This document shows, piece after piece, positions 35,845 through 40,438 of a DNA stretch of 64,000 nucleotides (position 1 is the stretch's first letter; every line of letters begins with the position of its first letter). A model generated the notes under the pieces. It worked only from the letters and a program-made list of their open reading frames with translations. It did no database searches and had not been told where the DNA came from. Source of the stretch: Deinococcus sp. AB2017081 (lineage in GTDB: Bacteria; Deinococcota; Deinococci; Deinococcales; Deinococcaceae); assembly GCF_034440735.1 (NCBI RefSeq), contig NZ_CP140098.1:3093501-3157500 (forward strand). Direction: 5' to 3'. The position numbers and the translations under genes were made by a program.

Positions 35845-37462
35845 CGCCGCGCGACATACCGAACTCAAGCCCGCCGACCTGGCCCGCATGCTGCGCTACG
35901 CGACCGACTGGCTGGGCGTGTACCGCGAGCAGGTGAACGCCCTGAACGTGTACCCGGTGCCGGACGGCGACACCGGCACGAACATGCACCTGACCATGCA
36001 GTCCGTGCGCCGCGAGCTCGACACCTGCGAGCAGGACTCCATGCCCAGCGTGGCCCGCGCGATCAGTTACGGGGCGCTGCTGGGCGCGCGCGGGAACAGC
36101 GGCGTGATCCTCTCGCAGCTCCTCAAGGGCTTCGCCGAGGCGATCCGCGACGCGAAGACCGTGGACGCCGCGCTGCTGGGCCGGGCCTTCCAGGCGGCGC
36201 AGAAGGCCGGCTACGGCGCGGTCATGAAACCCGTCGAGGGCACCATCCTGACCGTGGCGCGCGGCGTGGCCGAAGGAGCGCAGAGTCAACAGGCGCAGGG
36301 ACAGGACATCGAGGGGCTGCTGGAACAGGCGCTGTTCAGGGGGCAGGAACTCCTCGACCAGACGCCGGACATGCTCCCGGCCCTCAAGCAGGCGGGCGTG
36401 ATCGACTCGGGCGGGCAGGGCTACCTGTACCTCGTGGCGGGCATGCTGGCCGAGCTGCGCGGCGAGGCGCTGCCGCCCGAGCCGGACGTGACGGAGTACG
36501 CGCAGCAGCAGTTCGAGAACGAGGAGTTCGGCTTCTGCACCGAGTTCCTGATGTCCGAGGCGACCGAGTCCATCGAGACGATCCGCGAGCTCGTCACGCC
36601 CTTCGGGGACTCGCTGCTCGTCGTGGGCGCGGAAGGGTACGTCAAGGGCCACATCCACACCAACGAGCCTGACCAGCTGCTCGCCACGGTCGGCCGCTAC
36701 GGGAAGATGCTCAAGACCAAGGTCGAGGACATGGCCGAGCAGCACACGGAGATCCTGGGCATGGCCGGGGCCGCCGCACGGGCCGAGGAGGAAGTGCCGC
36801 CCTCGGGTCTGGTCGCCGTGGCGAACGGGTACGGGCTGGTCAAGCTGTTCCGCTCCCTGGGCGCGCGCATCGTGTCCGGCGGGCAGACCGCGAACCCCAG
36901 CGTTCAGGACATCGTGGACGCCGTGCGCAGCGTCAGCGCCGAGAAGGTCGTCATCCTGCCGAACAACAAGAACGTCCTGATGGCCGCCGAGAAGGCCATG
37001 GAACTCATGGAGGGCCGCGCGGTCGTCATTCCCACCCGCACCCTCGGGCAGGGCATCGGCGCGGCGCTCGCCTTCCAGCCGGACACGCCCGCCGACGAGC
37101 TCAGGGACACCATGACCGAGGGGGCCGGGAACGTCACGACCTTCGAGGTCACGCGCGCCAGCCGCACCACCAACATCACCACGAAAGACGGCACGACCCT
37201 GGACATCCAGGAGGGCGATGTGATCGGCCTGCGCGACGACGAACTCGTCCAGGCCGGCGGGCAACCCGAGGACAGCGTGCTGGAGATGCTCAACAGGTCG
37301 TACGCCGGGCAGGAGATCGTCACCGTGTTCGGCGGCCCCCAGAAGACCCAGGACGACCTCGACGCCCTCGCCGCGAAGATCAGCGCCGCGTTCCCCATGG
37401 TCGAGGTCGAGGCGCACGCCGGCGGCCCCGACCTGTACGACTACCTCGTCACGCTGGAATAG
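35837..37462 (+). CDS. DAK2-domain fatty acid kinase FakA-like protein
   Basis: A 541-aa protein. The N-terminal DAK2 (DhaL-like) kinase domain carries NALNVYPVPDGDTGTNMHLTM (Mg/ATP site) and GARGNSGVILSQLLKGFAE. The middle and C-terminal domain (residues about 210-541, with NGYGLVKLFRSLGARIVSGGQTANPS) is the YloV/FakA type. FakA phosphorylates fatty acids bound by FakB; no FakB is in this window. The GTG start overlaps the Asp23 stop. A terminator-like hairpin follows. Confidence 0.88.
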   Translation: MSDAARHTELKPADLARMLRYATDWLGVYREQVNALNVYPVPDGDTGTNMHLTMQSVRRELDTCEQDSMPSVARAISYGALLGARGNSGVILSQLLKGFAEAIRDAKTVDAALLGRAFQAAQKAGYGAVMKPVEGTILTVARGVAEGAQSQQAQGQDIEGLLEQALFRGQELLDQTPDMLPALKQAGVIDSGGQGYLYLVAGMLAELRGEALPPEPDVTEYAQQQFENEEFGFCTEFLMSEATESIETIRELVTPFGDSLLVVGAEGYVKGHIHTNEPDQLLATVGRYGKMLKTKVEDMAEQHTEILGMAGAAARAEEEVPPSGLVAVANGYGLVKLFRSLGARIVSGGQTANPSVQDIVDAVRSVSAEKVVILPNNKNVLMAAEKAMELMEGRAVVIPTRTLGQGIGAALAFQPDTPADELRDTMTEGAGNVTTFEVTRASRTTNITTKDGTTLDIQEGDVIGLRDDELVQAGGQPEDSVLEMLNRSYAGQEIVTVFGGPQKTQDDLDALAAKISAAFPMVEVEAHAGGPDLYDYLVTLE

Positions 37463-37488
37463 GCCGGGGGCGCGCAGCTGGTGGCAGA

Positions 37489-37514
37489 GGGCCGGGGCAT
37501 CCACGCTCCGGCCC
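37489..37514 (+). terminator. Terminator-like hairpin after fakA
   Basis: GGGCCGG pairs with CCGGCCC around a 12-nt loop, with a weak T-run (CCCTTTGG) a little downstream. Confidence 0.5.
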
Positions 37515-37577
37515 CCGCCCTTTGGCCTACGCGCGCCCTACGCCACCCGGCGAATGTGGCCCGCACGGCCCGCCCCG

Positions 37578-37583
37578 CATACT
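37578..37583 (+). promoter_or_regulatory. Candidate -10 of the Y RNA/tRNA array
   Basis: CATACT matches the TATACT -10 seen elsewhere at five of six bases and would start transcription near 37590, about 25 nt before Y1. The -35 (TGTGGC at 37555) is poor. Confidence 0.35.
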
Positions 37584-37613
37584 CCATGGCAGGTGAGGGC
37601 CCACGCCCGCACC

Positions 37614-37680
37614 GGCCGGGCCGAACGCCCAGGGTTACCCTTCAACGGTCAAGCCCCCTGAGCGGATCACTTGCCCGGCC
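37614..37680 (+). ncRNA. Y RNA candidate Y1 (ordinary topology, no tRNA-like domain)
   Basis: The 5' strand GGCCGGGC (37614-37621) pairs perfectly with GCCCGGCC (37673-37680). Inside it CGA (37622-37624) faces CTT (37670-37672), the arrangement of the Ro-binding site in animal and bacterial Y RNAs. Above it CGC pairs with GCG, and CAGGG (37630-37634) with CCCTG (37656-37660), closing a loop of about 20 nt. The rsr gene for the Ro protein ends the same array. Folding was done by eye. Confidence 0.75.
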
Positions 37681-37702
37681 TGCACCACCGTCAGCACCGC
37701 CC

Positions 37703-37777
37703 GCTCCCATCGTCCAGTGGACAGGACATCAGGCTTTCAATCTGAGAACGCCGGTTCAATTCCGGCTGGGAGTCCCA
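37703..37777 (+). tRNA. tRNA-Glu (anticodon TTC)
   Basis: Acceptor GCTCCCA pairs with TGGGAGT (G1-T72 wobble). The anticodon loop CTTTCAA gives TTC, the T loop is TTCAATT, and CCA is encoded. Confidence 0.9.
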
Positions 37778-37797
37778 CCCCTCCGGCACCGGAGGAT

Positions 37798-37873
37798 GAT
37801 TCCATCGTCCAATGGCTCAAGACGCCCCGTTGTCTGCGGGAAGATGTGGGTTCAATTCCCACTGGAATCGCCA
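37798..37873 (+). tRNA. tRNA-Asp (anticodon GTC)
   Basis: Acceptor GATTCCA/TGGAATC, discriminator G73 (an Asp identity base), loop TTGTCTG (GTC), encoded CCA. The anticodon stem has one C-A mismatch at its base and the D stem is only 3 bp. Confidence 0.85.
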
Positions 37874-37883
37874 CACGCGGGCC

Positions 37884-38023
37884 GACTTCAGGGCCGAACG
37901 GTCACGGTTCTCTCCACACGCGTCCCCCAGCGGGGCGTCCGGGCGGAAACACCTCCGGGTGTTCCGGGTTCGATTCCCGGCATGGACTGGCCCGATCCGT
38001 GACCACCCCCTTGTCCGGAAGTC
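37884..38023 (+). ncRNA. Y RNA candidate Y2 with tRNA-like domain (YrlA-like)
   Basis: The outer stem GACTTC (37884-37889) pairs with GAAGTC (38018-38023), and GGGC with GTCC. CGA (37895-37897) then faces CTT (38010-38012), the Ro-binding signature. An 8-bp upper stem GGTCACGG (37900-37907) pairs with CCGTGACC (37997-38004). The enclosed domain holds a perfect T arm (CCGGG-TTCGATT-CCCGG), a CACC/GGTG hairpin and a GTCC/GGAC helix, much like the tRNA mimic of YrlA RNAs. No anticodon loop is present. Confidence 0.78.
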
Positions 38024-38038
38024 TCCCCCGCTCCACCC

Positions 38039-38155
38039 GTCGGGCCGAAGAAGTCTCGGTGATCGGCTCCAGTCTGAAGGGTTCAGACACCGCAGGAATG
38101 CAGTGGAGGGTTCGATCCCCTTCTGGATTACCCGACCTTCACCCCCTTGCCCGAC
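38039..38155 (+). ncRNA. Y RNA candidate Y3 with tRNA-like domain (YrlA-like)
   Basis: GTCGGGC (38039-38045) pairs with GCCCGAC (38149-38155). CGA (38046-38048) faces CTT (38146-38148). The upper stem GGTGATCGG (38058-38066) pairs with CCGA/TCACC on the other side with a 3-nt bulge. The enclosed domain has TCCAG/CTGGA (acceptor-like), hairpin TCTGAA-GGG-TTCAGA (D-like), a GGAA-closed hairpin where an anticodon arm would be, and a T arm with loop TTCGATC. Confidence 0.78.
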
Positions 38156-38163
38156 CACTCCAC

Positions 38164-38238
38164 GCAGATGTCGTCCAGCAGCCAGGATTTCTCGTTGCCA
38201 ACGAGAGGACGGTGGTGCAAGTCCACTCATCTGCTCCA
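38164..38238 (+). tRNA. tRNA-Gly (anticodon GCC)
   Basis: Acceptor GCAGATG/CATCTGC, anticodon stem TCTCG/CGAGA with loop TTGCCAA (GCC), T loop TGCAAGT instead of TTC, encoded CCA. Confidence 0.88.
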
Positions 38239-38239
38239 C

Positions 38240-38314
38240 GCAGGTTTCTTCTAGTCAGCAAGATGCCCGGCAACCGTCGGGTAACGGCGGTGCAATTCCG
38301 TCCAGCCTGCTCCA
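38240..38314 (+). tRNA. Degenerate tRNA-Gly-like gene
   Basis: Acceptor GCAGGTT/AGCCTGC, T loop TGCAATT and encoded CCA, with the same length and outline as the neighbouring tRNA-Gly. The anticodon arm is defective: CCCG/CGGG encloses GCAACCGT with no T33, and ACC would stand at the anticodon position. It is a pseudo-tRNA or a tRNA-like RNA. Confidence 0.6.
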
Positions 38315-38315
38315 C

Positions 38316-38393
38316 ACTCCGGTATCCCAACTCGGCAGAGGAACACGTCTCAGAAACGTGTCAGTGTCGGTTCAAATCCGACTCGGAGTACCA
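38316..38393 (+). tRNA. tRNA-Leu-like (anticodon CAG) with short variable loop
   Basis: Acceptor ACTCCGG/TCGGAGT, discriminator A, encoded CCA, anticodon stem CACGT/ACGTG with loop CTCAGAA (CAG). Bacterial tRNA-Leu normally has a long variable arm, but here it is only TCAGT. Confidence 0.65.
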
Positions 38394-38414
38394 GCCCCAG
38401 CGCGGGCAGCTCAT

Positions 38415-38518
38415 GGTGGGTGTCTCGGCCCCTCGGCACCCCTTGCCCGGCCACACCGGTTCGGGCCGACGCACGAGGGTTATTGGCGAAACTGGTTCGA
38501 ATCCACACACCCACCCCA
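38415..38518 (+). ncRNA. tRNA-His-derived RNA with permuted Ro-binding module
   Basis: The ends are those of a tRNA-His: an 8-bp acceptor with extra G-1 opposite C73 (GGTGGGTG/CACCCACC) and encoded CCA, plus a T loop TTCGAAT. In place of the D and anticodon arms stands a module: CCCTCGGC (38430-38437) pairs with GC-A-CGAGGG (38471-38479), CTT (38442-38444) faces CGA (38467-38469), and GCCCG (38445-38449) pairs with CGGGC (38462-38466). No GTG anticodon is present; an intact tRNA-His is at 39920. Confidence 0.7.
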
Positions 38519-38541
38519 AATCCAACGCAGGAGGTACGACC

Positions 38542-38703
38542 ATGAAACATTCCAGACGTCTCGGAGCCCTCAGCTGGGCCGGCCGTGCGCCGCACCTCCA
38601 GCGAGACCCCCAGCATCGACCCGACCGTGCCCGATATCCCCACCCCACCCAGACGCGAAATCCTGGATGGGCGGCGAAGACGGCGAGTCGCGGGAGACTG
38701 TAA
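38542..38703 (+). CDS. Possible 53-aa peptide inside the tRNA array, tentative
   Basis: ATG after a near-perfect SD (AGGAGG, 6-7 nt upstream) opens MKHSRRLGALSWAGRAPHLQ and runs Arg/Pro-rich until a TAA that falls in the anticodon region of tRNA-Tyr. The composition is low in hydrophobics and resembles GC-rich noise, so only the SD supports it. It fills the one larger gap in this part of the array. Confidence 0.3.
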   Translation: MKHSRRLGALSWAGRAPHLQRDPQHRPDRARYPHPTQTRNPGWAAKTASRGRL

Positions 38704-38751
38704 ATCTTCAGCCTTCGGGCACAGTGGGTTCAATTCCCACCCCATCCACCA
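38665..38751 (+). tRNA. tRNA-Tyr (anticodon GTA)
   Basis: Acceptor GGATGGG/CCCATCC, loop CTGTAAA (GTA), long variable arm with GCC-TTCG-GGC, T loop TTCAATT, encoded CCA. Confidence 0.9.
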
Positions 38752-38754
38752 CAC

Positions 38755-38886
38755 GCGGCGGGTAGCTCAATCGGTAGAGCAGGAAACTGCTTTCCACGCC
38801 CCTTGCCCCGTCAATGCCCTGGGCCGAAGTGCGAAAGTTACCACTCTTCATGGCCGGGTTGCGGGTTCGAGTCCCGCCCCGCCGCA
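38755..38886 (+). tRNA. tRNA-Lys (CTT) interrupted by a Ro-binding (Y RNA-like) module
   Basis: The tRNA body is complete: acceptor GCGGCGGG/CCCGCCGC (8 bp), D arm GCTC/GAGC, T arm GCGGG-TTCGAGT-CCCGC. A 57-nt insert (38784-38840) lies between positions 28 and 29; removing it gives anticodon arm GGCCA-CTCTTCA-TGGCC (CTT). The insert folds as CTTTCCAC/GTG-C-GAAAG, CTT (38802-38804) opposite CGA (38825-38827), and GCCC/GGGC. An alternative hairpin GGAAA/TTTCC competes with the module stem. No CCA is encoded. Confidence 0.7.
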
Positions 38887-38905
38887 GCTTTTCCAAGTCC
38901 ACCGT

Positions 38906-39052
38906 GGGGACGGTGGCGGAGCTGGTCAAACGCAAATGTCGCTCCTTGTGGGCTCTCCCTCACCGACCCTTGCCCGCCCGGGCCGATGCGTGAAGGTTAT
39001 TCGGAACATTCGACCGTCTGGTCTCGCGGGTTCGAATCCCGCCCGTCCCCCA
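38906..39052 (+). ncRNA. Class II (Leu-like) tRNA body interrupted by a Ro-binding module
   Basis: Acceptor GGGACGG/CCGTCCC (8 bp if G38906 pairs with C39050), a Leu-type D arm (GGCGGAGCTGGTCAAACGC), variable arm GACC-GTCT-GGTC and T loop TTCGAAT. The anticodon stem AATGT/ACATT is split by about 59 nt holding CCTT...CAC/GTGAAGG, an extra GGG-CTCT-CCC hairpin, CTT (38969-38971) opposite CGA (38984-38986) and GCCC/GGGC. The most natural joined loop would read TCG, not a Leu anticodon, so decoding is doubtful. Confidence 0.6.
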
Positions 39053-39063
39053 CTTCCCTTCTC

Positions 39064-39191
39064 GGGCTGGTAGCTCAACCCCACCGCCTCCGCGTTCCCT
39101 TGCCTGACCTTCTCGCGGGCCGACGGCAGAGGCTTCTCGTCAGAGCGTCCGCGCGAGCGGAAGGAGCGGGTGCAACTCCCGCCCAGCCCCA
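39064..39191 (+). ncRNA. tRNA-like RNA with Ro-binding module in the D loop
   Basis: Acceptor GGGCTGG/CCAGCCC and T arm GCGGG-TGCAACT-CCCGC. The D stem halves GCTC (39073) and GAGC (39143) are separated by a module: GCCTC (39086-39090) pairs with GAGGC (39129-39133), CTT (39099-39101) faces CGA (39121-39123), GCCTG pairs with CGGGC. The anticodon arm is a TCCGC-GCGA-GCGGA tetraloop hairpin, so it cannot decode. No proper CCA is encoded. Confidence 0.65.
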
Positions 39192-39199
39192 CACGACAT

Positions 39200-39336
39200 G
39201 GAACGGTAGCTCAGTGGATAGAGCACTTTGCCTTCCCGATCCCTTGCCCGCCCGCACCCGCGGCGCTGGGCCGCTGGTGAAGGCTTATCGACTGTTACTC
39301 GAGAGGTCGTGGGTTCGAATCCCACCCGTTCCACCA
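39200..39336 (+). tRNA. tRNA-Asn (GTT) interrupted by a Ro-binding (Y RNA-like) module
   Basis: Complete tRNA body: acceptor GGAACGG/CCGTTCC, D arm GCTC/GAGC, T arm GTGGG-TTCGAAT-CCCAC, encoded CCA. A 61-nt insert (39228-39288) lies between positions 28 and 29, as in the Lys gene; removal restores CTCGA-CTGTTAC-TCGAG (GTT). The insert pairs GCCTT (39230-39234) with AAGGC (39280-39284), has CTT (39243-39245) opposite CGC (instead of CGA), and GCCC/GGGC. An intact tRNA-Asn follows at 39432. Confidence 0.72.
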
Positions 39337-39339
39337 CAT

Positions 39340-39415
39340 GAACCGGTAGCTCAGCTGGAGGAGCATCCCGCTACGAACGGGGAGGTCGCAGGTTCAAGTC
39401 CTGCCCGGTTCTCCA
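39340..39415 (+). tRNA. tRNA-Arg (anticodon ACG)
   Basis: Acceptor GAACCGG/CCGGTTC, loop CTACGAA (ACG), T arm GCAGG-TTCAAGT-CCTGC, encoded CCA. Confidence 0.92.
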
Positions 39416-39431
39416 CCCCCCGCCCCCGCCT

Positions 39432-39506
39432 TCCGGGATAGCTCAGTGGCAGAGCGCCTGCCTGTTAAGCAGGACGTCGCAGGTTCGAACCCTGCTCCCG
39501 GAGCCA
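39432..39506 (+). tRNA. tRNA-Asn (anticodon GTT), intact
   Basis: Acceptor TCCGGGA/TCCCGGA, discriminator G, anticodon arm CCTGC-CTGTTAA-GCAGG, T arm GCAGG-TTCGAAC-CCTGC, encoded CCA. Not closely similar to the interrupted Asn gene, so it is not a recent duplicate. Confidence 0.92.
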
Positions 39507-39511
39507 TGTCC

Positions 39512-39589
39512 GGACTCAGGCTTCCGAATTCCGGTTCGGGGCGGTGAAGATGCCCCGAACCTCCATTCTCCAGCCTTCGCTCTGAGTCC
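39512..39589 (+). repeat. Nested inverted repeats in the array gap
   Basis: GGACTCAG (39512-39519) pairs with CTGAGTCC (39582-39589), and inside it GGTTCGGGGC (39533-39542) pairs exactly with GCCCCGAACC (39552-39561). No tRNA or Ro motif is seen in this 139-nt gap. Confidence 0.55.
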
Positions 39590-39645
39590 ACTCGTTTCAC
39601 TCGATCCTGACAGGCACCACTGCACGGCCTTTCAGGACGACTCCT

Positions 39646-39720
39646 CTGGACGTAGTGCAGCGGAAGCACGCCTGATTTGGGATCAGGAGGTCGCACGTTC
39701 GAACCGTGCCGTTCAGACCA
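39646..39720 (+). tRNA. tRNA-Pro (anticodon TGG)
   Basis: Acceptor CTGGACG/CGTTCAG, loop TTTGGGA (TGG), T arm GCACG-TTCGAAC-CGTGC, encoded CCA. Confidence 0.9.
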
Positions 39721-39723
39721 CAT

Positions 39724-39797
39724 GGGCTTGTCGCGTAATGGCAGCGCGTCCCTCTTGCACAGGGGAAGTGGGAGTTCGAATCTCCCCATGTCCACCA
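39724..39797 (+). tRNA. tRNA-Ala (anticodon TGC)
   Basis: Acceptor GGGCTTG/CATGTCC includes the G3-T70 wobble that marks tRNA-Ala, and one T-T mismatch. Loop CTTGCAC (TGC), encoded CCA. Confidence 0.88.
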
Positions 39798-39853
39798 CCC
39801 AGACCGCATACGGAGGCCGGGCAACCGGCGCGGGGAAGAACGTCCGGAGTACG

Positions 39854-39898
39854 GAGGGGGCTGGCCACAGCTTCGAGGACGGCCCCTCAGCTTTCTTG
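39854..39898 (+). terminator. Terminator-like hairpin within the array
   Basis: GAGGGG (39854-39859) pairs with CCCCTC (39883-39888), followed by AGCTTTCTT. It lies in the 122-nt gap between tRNA-Ala and tRNA-His and may split the array into two transcripts. Confidence 0.4.
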
Positions 39899-39919
39899 AC
39901 ACGTTTAGGCGTCTGGTAC

Positions 39920-39995
39920 GGAGAGTGTGGTGTAAAGGTCGCACGCCGCCCTGTGAAGGCGGAGGTCATGAGTTCGATTCTCGCCGCTCTCCCCA
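39920..39995 (+). tRNA. tRNA-His (anticodon GTG), intact
   Basis: 8-bp acceptor with G-1 opposite C73 (G-GAGAGTG/CGCTCTC-C), anticodon arm CCGCC-CTGTGAA-GGCGG (GTG), T loop TTCGATT with a weak stem, encoded CCA. Confidence 0.9.
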
Positions 39996-39997
39996 AC

Positions 39998-40072
39998 GGG
40001 TTTCTCGCTTAACGGCAAAGCACACGGTTCCAACCCGTGCAGATCGGGGTTCGAATCCCTGGAAGCCCGCCA
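39998..40072 (+). tRNA. tRNA-Trp (anticodon CCA)
   Basis: Acceptor GGGTTTC/GAAGCCC, anticodon arm CACGG-TTCCAAC-CCGTG (CCA), T loop TTCGAAT, discriminator G, encoded CCA. Confidence 0.9.
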
Positions 40073-40075
40073 CGT

Positions 40076-40151
40076 GTCCCGGTAGCTCAGTCCGTCGAGC
40101 GTCTGGTTGAAGCCCAGAAGGCCGTAGGTTCGAATCCTGCCCGGTACACCA
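40076..40151 (+). tRNA. tRNA-Phe (anticodon GAA)
   Basis: Acceptor GTCCCGG/CCGGTAC (one C-T mismatch), anticodon arm TCTGG-TTGAAGC-CCAGA (GAA), T loop TTCGAAT, discriminator A, encoded CCA. Confidence 0.9.
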
Positions 40152-40154
40152 CCC

Positions 40155-40231
40155 GATCCGGTAGCTCAGTCGCGCAGAGCACTCGCCTCTTAAGCGAGGA
40201 GTCGTGGGTTCGAGTCCCACCCGGTTCACCA
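40155..40231 (+). tRNA. tRNA-Lys (anticodon CTT), intact
   Basis: Acceptor GATCCGG/CCGGTTC (one T-T mismatch), anticodon arm CTCGC-CTCTTAA-GCGAG (CTT), T arm GTGGG-TTCGAGT-CCCAC, encoded CCA. Confidence 0.92.
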
Positions 40232-40438
40232 CTTCGGCGCACGTGCGCCACGGTCGCCGCTGGCGATTCCAGCGAAGTCCGGCTTCCGCTCTGCTCCCGT
40301 CCCTGCGGACATGACACCGCAGAGCCGTCCGCGCCGCAGAAGCCTCCTGTGGTTCCGTCTCGCTCCGCTCGGGTGAACACCGGGCTGCGGCCCGGCATTC
40401 ACCGGAATTCCCGCCCTGTCGAAAGGAGGGCCGATCCC
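40232..40438 (+). promoter_or_regulatory. Structured leader between tRNA-Lys and rsr
   Basis: A 207-nt stretch with several hairpins: the palindrome GGCGCACGTGCGCC (40236-40249), CTGCGG/CCGCAG near 40303, and a long imperfect hairpin GGTGAA-CCGGG/CCCGG-TTCACC (40372-40403). The SD AAAGGAGGG comes next. I see no clear -10, so rsr may be read through from the array. Confidence 0.5.

Noticed and set aside
38784..39288. Group I introns in the interrupted tRNAs
   Set aside because: The inserts are only 57-61 nt, lack P3-P8 elements, and sit in the stem; they match a Ro-binding hairpin much better.
39512..39589. Another Y RNA or tRNA in the 139-nt gap
   Set aside because: It has nested inverted repeats but no CTT/CGA core and no T arm.
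37703..40231. Overlapping frames across the tRNA array read as proteins
   Set aside because: Their sequences are translations of tRNA stems and loops (repeated VGSNPARP-type strings); the tRNA structures explain the conservation.
37614..40231. CRISPR array
   Set aside because: The repeated motif is short, embedded in different RNAs and unevenly spaced; there are no cas genes or regular spacers.
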